13,881 bases of DNA from M55B157 sp040265115. Its GTDB lineage: Bacteria; Actinomycetota; Actinomycetes; S36-B12. The notes under the pieces were generated by a model. The model searched no databases. It was not told the DNA's origin and saw nothing but the letters and a program-made list of their open reading frames with translations. The stretch's first letter is position 1. Each line of letters starts with the position of its first letter. The position numbers were made by a program, and so were the translations under genes. Shown here piece by piece: positions 6,175 to 12,680 of the stretch. Location: NCBI GenBank assembly GCA_040265115.1, contig JBDQGZ010000042.1:1-13881 (forward strand), in the 5' to 3' direction.

Positions 6175-7254
6175 ATGCCCACCGTCCCGCACTCGGCCCC
6201 CTTGGATGCCGATGACCTGCGGGTCCGCGTTCATAAGGCCATTGCAGATTTCATTTCCCGGCAGCGCGGCCTCCTCAATGGCATCAGCGATGACCTCGAA
6301 CCGCTCGTCGAGGCTGTCACCGACCTGTGCGACGGCGGCAAGCGTTTGCGTCCCGCCTTTGCCTGGTGGGGATGGCGCGGTGCCGGCGGGGCCGACATTG
6401 AGCAGGCCCTGAATGCCGTCGCTTCCCTGGAGTTCCTGCAGGCCTGCGCTCTTATCCACGACGACGTGATGGACGGATCAGACACGCGCCGCGGCCTACC
6501 CTCCGCACACCGCCGGTTCGCCTCGGTGCACCGGCAGTCCGCGTGGCTTGGCTCCCCGGAGTCCTTCGGCGTCGGCGCCGCCATCCTGCTCGGCGATCTG
6601 TGCCTGTCCTGGGCCGACGAGATGCTCATGTCGAGTGGCCTCGATGCGGAATCGCTACGACGGGCAAAGGCGATCTACGACGAAATGCGCACGGAATTGA
6701 TGGCCGGGCAGTACCTCGACCTGCTCGAGCAAGCCCGAGGTGGCGGGGATGCGCAGCGAGCCATGCTCGTCGTGCGCTATAAGTCGGCGAAATACACCAT
6801 CGAGCGCCCCCTGCATCTGGGAGCTGCCCTCGCCGGCGCTGACCCGCAGATCATGACGGCCTACACCGGCTATGGACTCCCTCTCGGTGAGGCATTCCAG
6901 TTGCGCGATGACGTCCTCGGCGTTTTCGGCGACCCCGGGGAGACCGGCAAGCCGGCGGGCGATGATCTGCGCGAGGGCAAACAGACCGTCCTCGTTGCCA
7001 CCGCGATGGATCGCGCCACCCCCGCCCAGGCCGCCCAGATCCGTCGCCACCTCGGCGATCCCGGTCTCGACAGCGATGGAGTTCAGCAGTTGCGCACGAT
7101 CATCACCGAAACCGGAGCCCTCGCCGAGGTTGAGTCGATCATCGAGGCTCTCACCGACAGGGCAGTGGCGAGCCTCGATTCCGTTCCGCTTGCCCCGCCC
7201 GCCGCCGAGGTTCTCACCGGCCTCGCCTACGCCGCCACAAGGAGATCCGTGTGA
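6175..7254 (+). CDS. crtE: Geranylgeranyl diphosphate synthase (CrtE/IdsA polyprenyl synthetase)
   Basis: A 359-residue trans-isoprenyl diphosphate synthase that condenses isopentenyl diphosphate with allylic diphosphates, most likely to C20 GGPP. Visible family motifs are Gly-Gly-Lys-Arg-Leu-Arg-Pro (54-60), the first Asp-rich motif Asp-Asp-Val-Met-Asp (96-100) followed by Thr-Arg-Arg-Gly, and the second site Leu-Arg-Asp-Asp-Val-Leu-Gly-Val-Phe-Gly-Asp (243-253), where the last Asp of the classical DDxxD is Gly, as is common in actinobacterial GGPP synthases. The ATG was chosen from the TAGGCT box 7 bases upstream; longer in-frame starts have no such signal. The stop overlaps the crtI GTG start (GTGA). 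GGPP would feed crtB here. The metF-idsA-mptA-like context suggests it may also be the general idsA orthologue serving other prenyl lipids. Confidence 0.9.
   Translation: MPTVPHSAPLDADDLRVRVHKAIADFISRQRGLLNGISDDLEPLVEAVTDLCDGGKRLRPAFAWWGWRGAGGADIEQALNAVASLEFLQACALIHDDVMDGSDTRRGLPSAHRRFASVHRQSAWLGSPESFGVGAAILLGDLCLSWADEMLMSSGLDAESLRRAKAIYDEMRTELMAGQYLDLLEQARGGGDAQRAMLVVRYKSAKYTIERPLHLGAALAGADPQIMTAYTGYGLPLGEAFQLRDDVLGVFGDPGETGKPAGDDLREGKQTVLVATAMDRATPAQAAQIRRHLGDPGLDSDGVQQLRTIITETGALAEVESIIEALTDRAVASLDSVPLAPPAAEVLTGLAYAATRRSV
7239..7245 (+). promoter_or_regulatory. Ribosome binding site of crtI
   Basis: AAGGAGA lies within the last codons of crtE, 5 bases before the GTG start at 7251. It decides the crtI start and supports translation from the crtE message. 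Confidence 0.7.
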
Positions 7255-8795
7255 GCCTCACCCGCTGGTTGCCGCACCGCACCCCGCGCACCGTCACTGG
7301 GCCGACAGACCACGTCGTCGTGGTTGGCGCCGGGCTCGCCGGTCTCTCCGCTGCCATGCGCCTGGCCGGCGCTGGCCGATCCGTGACCGTCCTCGAACGG
7401 GAGGATCGTCCCGGGGGACGTGCAGGGCAATGGCAGGCGACCACCTCGGATGGGACCTACCGGGTAGACACCGGTCCGACCGTGTTGACCATGCCTGATC
7501 TTATTGCCGATGCGTTCGACAGCATCGGCGAGGAGATGAGCGACTGGCTCACTCTCCATCCCGTCGCGCCTCTCTATCGATCCTTCTATCCCGACGGTTC
7601 GGTTCTCGATGTCCACGCGGATGTCGATGAAATGGCCGAGGAGATCCGCGCCGTCATCGGACCCGAGGAAGCCGCCGGCTATCGCCGATACGTCGACTTC
7701 GTGTCGCAGTTATACCGATACGAGATGACCGACTTCATCGACCGCAATATCGATTCCCCACTGGACCTGCTGACGCCCAACCTCGCCAAACTCGTGGCGA
7801 TCGGTGGTTTCCGCAAACTCGCACCCAAGGTCCGCGAATACCTCAAGGATCCTCGCACCGAACGGGTCTTCAGCTTCCAGGCGATGTACGCCGGCCTATC
7901 TCCCTATGACGCACTCGCGATCTACGCAGTCATCGCCTACATGGACTCGGTCGCTGGGGTCTACTTCCCCGAGGGCGGGATGCATGCAGTGCCGGAAGCG
8001 ATGGCGCGGGCCGCCGTCGCCCATGGCGTGGACATCCGCTACTCCACCACCGTCACCAAGGTCGAGACCCAGGGTGATCGTGCGGTCGCCGTCCACACCG
8101 ACACCGGCGAGCGCATCGCCGCGGATGTCGTCGTTCTCAATCCTGACCTCCCCGTTGCCTACCGCGACCTGCTAGGCCGATCCCCCTGGCCGGTGAGACG
8201 ACTGGACTATTCCCCCTCGTGCTTCCTCATGCTCGCCGGTTCGAGTGCGTCCTATTCCAAGATCGCCCACCACAACATCCACTTCGGACGTTCCTGGAAG
8301 GGCGTGTTCGACGAGCTCATCGATCAGCGACGCCTCATGAGCGATCCGAGCCTGCTGGTCACCAATCCGACGCGTTCCGATCCCTCCCTCGCCCCGGACG
8401 GCAAGGAGGTCTACTACGTGCTCTTCCCGACGCCAAATATGGATGCACCCATCGACTGGGTCAAGGAGACACCGCGCTATCGCGATGAAGTCATTCGCAC
8501 CCTCGAGGAGCGCGGCTACCGCGGGTTCGGGGATGCCATCGAGGTCGAGAGCATCACTACTCCTCTGGAATGGCAGGAGCGCGGGATGGAACGCGGCGCA
8601 CCCTTCGCTTCGGCGCATTCGTTCACCCAGACCGGCCCGTTCCGGCCGGGCAACCTGTGGGGCGAGAACGTTGTGTTCACCGGCTCGGGAACTCAACCCG
8701 GGGTGGGTGTGCCCATGGTCTTGATCTCCGGGCGCCTTGCGGCCGAACGGGTCACCGGGCCCGATCGGCTCTATCGATCCCGCGCTCTGCGCTGA
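7251..8795 (+). CDS. crtI: Phytoene desaturase (CrtI)
   Basis: A 514-residue FAD-dependent desaturase converting colourless phytoene, by successive desaturations, to red lycopene at the membrane surface. The dinucleotide-binding motif Val-Val-Val-Val-Gly-Ala-Gly-Leu-Ala-Gly-Leu (22-32) is followed by Pro-Gly-Gly-Arg-Ala-Gly and Val-Asp-Thr-Gly-Pro-Thr-Val-Leu-Thr-Met-Pro. The middle holds the CrtI-typical Phe-Gln-Ala-Met-Tyr-Ala-Gly-Leu-Ser-Pro-Tyr and Tyr-Phe-Pro-Glu-Gly-Gly-Met-His. The C-terminus has Thr-Gly-Ser-Gly-Thr-Gln-Pro-Gly-Val-Gly-Val-Pro-Met-Val (477-490), the bacterial CrtI signature. It overlaps crtE by 4 bp with a good ribosome binding site, so the pair is an operon. It differs clearly from the crtD-like paralogue at 2126. 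Confidence 0.92.
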   Translation: MSLTRWLPHRTPRTVTGPTDHVVVVGAGLAGLSAAMRLAGAGRSVTVLEREDRPGGRAGQWQATTSDGTYRVDTGPTVLTMPDLIADAFDSIGEEMSDWLTLHPVAPLYRSFYPDGSVLDVHADVDEMAEEIRAVIGPEEAAGYRRYVDFVSQLYRYEMTDFIDRNIDSPLDLLTPNLAKLVAIGGFRKLAPKVREYLKDPRTERVFSFQAMYAGLSPYDALAIYAVIAYMDSVAGVYFPEGGMHAVPEAMARAAVAHGVDIRYSTTVTKVETQGDRAVAVHTDTGERIAADVVVLNPDLPVAYRDLLGRSPWPVRRLDYSPSCFLMLAGSSASYSKIAHHNIHFGRSWKGVFDELIDQRRLMSDPSLLVTNPTRSDPSLAPDGKEVYYVLFPTPNMDAPIDWVKETPRYRDEVIRTLEERGYRGFGDAIEVESITTPLEWQERGMERGAPFASAHSFTQTGPFRPGNLWGENVVFTGSGTQPGVGVPMVLISGRLAAERVTGPDRLYRSRALR

Positions 8796-8803
8796 GGAGC
8801 GCG

Positions 8804-8809
8804 TACCCT
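8804..8809 (+). promoter_or_regulatory. TACCCT -10-like box, leaderless promoter of the mannosyltransferase
   Basis: TACCCT ends 7 bases before the ATG at 8817, within the 21-base gap after crtI. The nearest GAGGAG is about 18 bases from the ATG, too far to act as a ribosome binding site. A separate leaderless start for mptA-crtB is therefore likely, alongside possible read-through from crtE-crtI. Confidence 0.4.
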
Positions 8810-8816
8810 GACCGAT

Positions 8817-10397
8817 ATGGGCAAGGGTGATCGCACCTCCTCGCGCATCGGTGATGCCGTGTGGCGATTCGGCCTCCCGGGATTCGTTGCCTCGGCGATG
8901 ATCACCATCGGAGCCCTCGGCGTCGGCTGGCTACCCCTGCGCACGGGCATCATCGAGTGGCCGATCGTGGACTTCCTGCGCACCAGTAGCACCGGGCTCG
9001 CCCTGTCTCACATCCTCGTCTTCGTCGGCATCGGGCTGCTGCTGCAGACCTGGCTCATCCTCGGTCGAGCTCTCGTCGATCAGCAGCGCACATCCGGTGG
9101 AGGTTTCCTCCGCCCGTTCGATCTCACCGCAATCCTCACCCTGTGGTCCATACCGCTGCTGGCGTCACCCCCGATGTTCAGTCGCGACGCCTACTCCTAC
9201 TACTCCCAGGGCCGACTGCTCCTGGAAGGACTCGACCCGTACACGACCGGTGTGTCAGCTCTGCCCGGATGGTTCCAGGACGGGGTGGATCCGATGTGGG
9301 CGGAGACACCGGCGCCCTACGGCCCCATGTTCCTGCTGCTTTCCCGAGGCGTCACGGACTTCGCGTACGAACAGCCCGCACTCGCCGCACTCATCTTCCG
9401 CCTGCTCGCGATCCTTGGCGTCGGCCTGCTCGTCGTGTACGTGCCACGCCTGGCCTTCGCCCACGGCATTGATCCTGTGCGAGCCCTGTGGTTGGGGGTC
9501 GCCAATCCCCTCGTGGTGTTGCATTTCGTCGCGGGTGCGCACAACGACGCCCTGATGGTCGGCCTCATCGCCATGGGTCTCGCCTGGGCGGTCGAGAGAC
9601 GTCCGCTGGCCGCTGCCGCTGCCATCGCCCTCGCCACATCGGTGAAGCCGATCGCCCTTCTCGCCCTCCCCTTCGTCGGCCTGATCTGGGCAGGGCGCGC
9701 AGCGACCTGGTGGCATCGAGTGCGCGCGTGGATCATCACCGGTGGCGTCGCCGCCGGGGTGTTCGCCCTCACCGCCCTGCTCGCCGGGGTCGGCCTCGGC
9801 TGGATCAACGCTCTCGGCACTCCCGGGGAGGTGCGGACATGGTTCTCGCCCCCCACGGCGCTGGGCATGTTCACCGGTGGCATCGCCGAGGCAATCGGCA
9901 TGGCGGACAGCAATGACGCCTTTGTCTCCGGATTCCGTCTGCTGGGCATGGTCCTTGCCCTTGCCGTCGTCGCCTGGTTGATCCTCGGCCCCTGGCGGCG
10001 CAGCCCGGTGCGCAATGCGGCCTGGGCATTTCTCGCCGTCGTCCTCCTCGGCCCCGTCGTGCAACCGTGGTATCTGCTGTGGATCCTGCCACTGTTCATC
10101 GTGACCGGAGTGAGTCTGAGGGCGCTGCGCGTGATCGTGGTCGCCACGGCAGGCCTGTGCGTGCATGCCATGGCCGAATCCCTCGCAACCTCCGACGGTG
10201 CCTTCGAATTACTCGATGGGCTCGGCATCGTCATCGCGATCATCATCGTCGGGGGCGTGCTCCTGCTCAGCCCTCGGGAACGTGCGCTCATCCTCGGTGG
10301 ACCAGGAGCGATCGGTCTCGAGCCGGTGGATGCTCCTGCGCAGGCGCGAGCCCGCCAATGGACGGCGGAACCGCCCTGGCAGGATTCCCCCTCGTGA
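8817..10397 (+). CDS. mptA: Polyprenol-phosphomannose-dependent alpha-(1->6)-mannosyltransferase (MptA/MptB family)
   Basis: A 526-residue GT-C membrane glycosyltransferase with about 12-13 hydrophobic helices. After the second or third helix comes Phe-Ser-Arg-Asp-Ala-Tyr-Ser-Tyr-Tyr (121-129; Asp124 in the first loop is the likely catalytic or metal-site residue of the GT-C fold), then Gly-Leu-Asp-Pro-Tyr, and later Gly-Ala-His-Asn-Asp-Ala and Ser-Val-Lys-Pro-Ile-Ala. These match the actinobacterial MptA/MptB group, which extend the alpha-1,6-mannan backbone of lipomannan and lipoarabinomannan outside the membrane using decaprenyl-phosphomannose. MptA is preferred over MptB because, in mycobacteria and corynebacteria, mptA sits by idsA and pknL as this gene does. 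It overlaps crtB by 4 bp (GTGA). A role as a carotenoid mannosyltransferase is not excluded but less likely. Confidence 0.8.
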   Translation: MGKGDRTSSRIGDAVWRFGLPGFVASAMITIGALGVGWLPLRTGIIEWPIVDFLRTSSTGLALSHILVFVGIGLLLQTWLILGRALVDQQRTSGGGFLRPFDLTAILTLWSIPLLASPPMFSRDAYSYYSQGRLLLEGLDPYTTGVSALPGWFQDGVDPMWAETPAPYGPMFLLLSRGVTDFAYEQPALAALIFRLLAILGVGLLVVYVPRLAFAHGIDPVRALWLGVANPLVVLHFVAGAHNDALMVGLIAMGLAWAVERRPLAAAAAIALATSVKPIALLALPFVGLIWAGRAATWWHRVRAWIITGGVAAGVFALTALLAGVGLGWINALGTPGEVRTWFSPPTALGMFTGGIAEAIGMADSNDAFVSGFRLLGMVLALAVVAWLILGPWRRSPVRNAAWAFLAVVLLGPVVQPWYLLWILPLFIVTGVSLRALRVIVVATAGLCVHAMAESLATSDGAFELLDGLGIVIAIIIVGGVLLLSPRERALILGGPGAIGLEPVDAPAQARARQWTAEPPWQDSPS

Positions 10398-11317
10398 GCG
10401 CACGAGAGTTGACAGCGGCAGGCATCATCGCGCCGGATCTGCGACGGTCCTACGAACTGTGCCGACAGCTCAACGCCGAACACGGCAAGACCTACTATCT
10501 CGCCACGTTGCTCCTGCCACCGGCCAAGCGGCCCTACGTCCACGCGCTGTATGGCTTCGCCCGGTATGCCGACGAGATCGTCGATGACCTCGCCTCCACA
10601 CTCTCCGACTCCGAGAAGTCCGACTGGCTGGGCCGTTGGGGGGACGCGTTCCTGGCCGATGTGCGACGCGGGAGATCCGATGATCCGGTGTGTCACGCTG
10701 TGGTGGATACCGTCCTCACCTGGGATATCCCCCTCGAGCACTTCGAAGCCTTCCTGCACTCGATGCGGATGGATCTCACCGTCGACTCCTACGCGACCTA
10801 TGAAGATCTGTTCGAGTATGTCTACGGATCCGCCGCCGTCATTGGCCTGCAGATGGTCCCCATACTCGAACCGAGTGACGAGCAGGCCTATGCCCGCGCT
10901 CAAGATCTCGGGGTTGCCTTCCAGCTCGCCAACTTCATCAGAGATGTGGGCGAGGATCTCCAGCGCGGACGGGTCTACCTCCCTCTCGAGGAACTCGCCG
11001 ATCACGGGGTGACCCGCGATGACCTCGAACAGCGGATCGCGACACCTGCGATCAAGGCAGCACTGCGTGATCAAATCGCCCGGGTCCGCATGCTCGAGGA
11101 ACGTTCCCGGCCGGGCATCGCGTTGCTGCACCCGGACTCCCAGCCGTGCATCGAGGCGGCCCGAGTGCTCTATTGCGGAATCGTCGACGAGGTCGAAGCC
11201 ATTGACTACGAGGTCTTCACCCGCCGGGCCAGTGTGCCGATGCGTCGACGACTCGCGGTTGCAGGTCCGGCGTGGGTGAAGGCAATTCGTGCCCGACGCC
11301 AGCCCGCTCACTCATAG
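10394..11317 (+). CDS. crtB: Phytoene synthase (CrtB)
   Basis: A 307-residue squalene/phytoene synthase that joins two GGPP molecules head to head, through prephytoene diphosphate, to phytoene. The first Asp-rich site is Tyr-Ala-Asp-Glu-Ile-Val-Asp-Asp (58-65; Asp60 and Asp64). The second is Gln-Leu-Ala-Asn-Phe-Ile-Arg-Asp-Val-Gly-Glu-Asp (177-188; Asp184 and Asp188), followed by Arg-Val-Tyr-Leu-Pro. The N-terminal Lys-Thr-Tyr-Tyr-Leu-Ala (32-37) is also typical. The GTG at 10394 overlaps the mptA stop and gives the usual family length; an ATG at 10358 in the same frame would add 12 residues. There is no strong ribosome binding site, so translation is probably coupled to mptA. It ends tail-to-tail with crtYd. 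Confidence 0.92.
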   Translation: MSARELTAAGIIAPDLRRSYELCRQLNAEHGKTYYLATLLLPPAKRPYVHALYGFARYADEIVDDLASTLSDSEKSDWLGRWGDAFLADVRRGRSDDPVCHAVVDTVLTWDIPLEHFEAFLHSMRMDLTVDSYATYEDLFEYVYGSAAVIGLQMVPILEPSDEQAYARAQDLGVAFQLANFIRDVGEDLQRGRVYLPLEELADHGVTRDDLEQRIATPAIKAALRDQIARVRMLEERSRPGIALLHPDSQPCIEAARVLYCGIVDEVEAIDYEVFTRRASVPMRRRLAVAGPAWVKAIRARRQPAHS

Positions 11318-11362
11318 GCCACGTCCACTCAGAGGCCACGTCCACTCAGAGGTCACGTCGAG
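11316..11362. repeat. 17-bp tandem repeat between convergent crtB and crtYd
   Basis: Two perfect 17-base copies (11316-11332 and 11333-11349) of AGGCCACGTCCACTCAG are followed by a degenerate partial third copy (11350-11362, 10 of 13 bases matching). The seven bases before the first copy, CACTCAT, also resemble the end of a unit. The array starts within the crtB stop codon and runs into the last codons of crtYd, filling the whole 35-base gap. It forms no obvious hairpin. It may be a slippage-generated minisatellite or a protein-binding array. Confidence 0.75.
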
Positions 11363-11754
11363 GCGCTGTCCTCACTGCGACGCCGCCAGATGGGTGGCCC
11401 GGCGAATGGGGTGCGCTGGACACCTCGCCGCCCCAACCAGACCCAGATCACCAGCGAGAGCAGGATGAGCGCGAAGCCGAACATCAGGTCTTCCACCGGC
11501 GCGAAGGCGATCCGACCTCCACCGATGAACGGCGGGGGACCCTCCACCGGCGTGGAGTCCCCGATGATGAACTGCCCGTCATAGGTCACGATCGAGAACC
11601 CGGTCAAGACTCCGTTGGTCAGCAATTGGAAGAGAACGATGATCGCGTAGGGCACCCAGAACGCACGTCGGGTGATCAAACGGGTGCGTGCGACGAACAG
11701 GTCGATGACGATGGCGAGGATGACACCGAGGATCGCCAATTGGGTATAGCTCAC
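11353..11754 (-). CDS. crtYd: Lycopene cyclase subunit CrtYd (heterodimeric, second subunit)
   Basis: A 133-residue membrane protein with three hydrophobic segments (about 5-22, 32-52 and 88-108) of the lycopene cyclase domain family. Such cyclases in actinobacteria are split into two small proteins that work as a heterodimer; fungi and archaea carry them fused. The motif Ala-Pro-Val-Glu-Asp-Leu-Met-Phe-Gly-Phe (85-94) is the Pro-x-Glu-(Glu/Asp) site needed for cyclisation. The GTG start overlaps the crtYc stop by 4 bp, so both subunits are made together. Whether the ring is beta or epsilon, and whether one or both lycopene ends are cyclised, cannot be told from sequence. The tail (about 115-133) is hydrophilic and its stop lies inside the 17-bp tandem repeat. 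Confidence 0.88.
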   Translation of the reverse strand: MSYTQLAILGVILAIVIDLFVARTRLITRRAFWVPYAIIVLFQLLTNGVLTGFSIVTYDGQFIIGDSTPVEGPPPFIGGGRIAFAPVEDLMFGFALILLSLVIWVWLGRRGVQRTPFAGPPIWRRRSEDSAST

Positions 11755-12110
11755 CGCTCACCGCCGGATTGCCCATCGAGTGTCTGCTCGTCCCCCACCG
11801 GCCAACCCTTCACTGATCGGACGGCCTCGAGGCTCAGAATCGACGCGATCGGGATCACGATGAAGAACAGCAACTCCTCCAAGGGCAGGGAGCCGAGTAC
11901 GACCATGCCGGTGGTGGAATTCGGATCGAAGTCCCAGTGGCCCGCTGCGATCGCATAGAGATCCCACACGACGAACACCACCACGGGGACGATGAGGGTC
12001 AGCAGCAGCCGCCGCCATCGTTGATAGACACGGGTGCGCAGGACCACTTCGAGCCAGGCGGTGGCCAGGAGGATGAAGGCCAGGACTGCGAGATAGGACA
12101 GGTTCGTCAT
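11751..12110 (-). CDS. crtYc: Lycopene cyclase subunit CrtYc (heterodimeric, first subunit)
   Basis: A 119-residue membrane protein with about three hydrophobic segments (4-23, 33-56 and 68-95). It carries Trp-Asp-Leu-Tyr-Ala-Ile-Ala...His-Trp-Asp-Phe-Asp (49-62) and Leu-Pro-Leu-Glu-Glu-Leu-Leu-Phe-Phe (75-83); the Pro-Leu-Glu-Glu motif is the conserved site of this cyclase family. Together with CrtYd it should cyclise the psi ends of lycopene. The ATG at 12110 gives the normal family start; an in-frame TTG at 12164 would run back into the upstream gene. It begins 13 bases after the PPOx-like gene without a clear ribosome binding site, so it probably depends on upstream translation or transcription. 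Confidence 0.87.
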   Translation of the reverse strand: MTNLSYLAVLAFILLATAWLEVVLRTRVYQRWRRLLLTLIVPVVVFVVWDLYAIAAGHWDFDPNSTTGMVVLGSLPLEELLFFIVIPIASILSLEAVRSVKGWPVGDEQTLDGQSGGER

Positions 12111-12123
12111 CGAATGGGGCCCG

Positions 12124-12591
12124 TCAGCCCGGGCCCATGAGCTTGCGATGATCCCAGGAAACAATCCGCTCGATGTCGAGTCGCAACGCGACCTGCTTGG
12201 GCGCCTTGGCCCGGTAGGCCTCCCGGGCGGCGGGCACGTGCTCGGGGCTCAACCCCTCGTACTTCACCAGCAGATCCACCGCGATGCGACAGATCAGCTC
12301 CTCATCCCGAGACGGCACGACCCGGCCGGTGAGTTGAACCCCCTGCAATTGCGCGTAGTGCTCCCCGGACTCCACGAGGGCCGACACCCGTGGATCCCGT
12401 TCGACGTTGAGCGCCTTCTGGGACCGGGCATAGGTGCGCATCCAGATCTCGTCGTCGACGCGGACGAACCACATGCCCACGGGGTCGGGAACTCCATCGG
12501 GCCCGATCGTGCACAGGATCAGGGTGCGGGCCGCATCAAGGTAGTCCCGCACCTCGTCGGCTGACATGCTGGTGTCGACACGTGCGCTCAC
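12124..12591 (-). CDS. Pyridoxamine 5'-phosphate oxidase-fold protein (FMN/F420-binding, FDOR-like)
   Basis: A 155-residue single-domain protein of the split beta-barrel PPOx/FDOR superfamily. Recognisable features are an N-terminal helix, Arg-Thr-Leu-Ile-Leu-Cys-Thr-Ile-Gly-Pro-Asp-Gly-Val-Pro (22-35), Val-Gly-Met-Trp-Phe-Val (38-43), and Ala-Arg-Ser-Gln-Lys-Ala-Leu-Asn-Val-Glu-Arg-Asp-Pro-Arg-Val-Ser (55-70). In family members this last stretch contacts the cofactor phosphate. Actinobacterial relatives bind FMN or deazaflavin F420, or heme in some cases. The substrate is unknown. It is the first gene of the unit with crtYc and crtYd, 13 bases upstream of crtYc, so a link to carotenoid redox chemistry is possible but unproven. 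The GTG start at 12591 is kept, with a CAGGAT near-match to a -10 box 6 bases upstream; ATG at 12567 is the alternative. Confidence 0.75.
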   Translation of the reverse strand: MSARVDTSMSADEVRDYLDAARTLILCTIGPDGVPDPVGMWFVRVDDEIWMRTYARSQKALNVERDPRVSALVESGEHYAQLQGVQLTGRVVPSRDEELICRIAVDLLVKYEGLSPEHVPAAREAYRAKAPKQVALRLDIERIVSWDHRKLMGPG

Positions 12592-12671
12592 CCCACCATC
12601 CTGCCGGTCGTCAGCGGCACCTGCACGCCCACCCCACCGGTGTCCTCCACGGATTTTCGCCCCCCTAGACC

Positions 12672-12677
12672 TAGACT
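12672..12677 (+). promoter_or_regulatory. TAGACT -10-like box of the kinase gene
   Basis: TAGACT ends 3 bases before the ATG at 12681 and 9 bases before the in-frame ATG at 12687. The second distance suits a leaderless start better, so the kinase may begin at 12687. An overlapping TAGACC lies at 12666-12671. The box sits in the 89-base divergent gap to the PPOx-like gene. Confidence 0.35.
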
Positions 12678-12680
12678 CGA

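Noticed and set aside
10067..10393. A longer crtB starting upstream within mptA
   Set aside because: The extra N-terminus does not resemble phytoene synthases, while the GTG at 10394 gives the normal family length and a GTGA overlap.
8817..10397. The membrane protein between crtI and crtB being a lycopene elongase (CrtEb/UbiA)
   Set aside because: It lacks the UbiA Asp-rich motifs, is far longer than CrtEb, and shows the GT-C first-loop and helix pattern of MptA/MptB.
9317..11311. A 664-codon open frame on the minus strand opposite mptA and crtB
   Set aside because: It mirrors the G/C-rich third positions of two well-recognised genes, has a low-complexity Arg/Ala/Pro/Ser composition, no family motif and no start signal.
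12111..12164. An N-terminal extension of crtYc from a TTG start
   Set aside because: It would overlap the PPOx-like gene and add 18 non-hydrophobic residues absent from the family; the ATG at 12110 starts directly at the first membrane segment.
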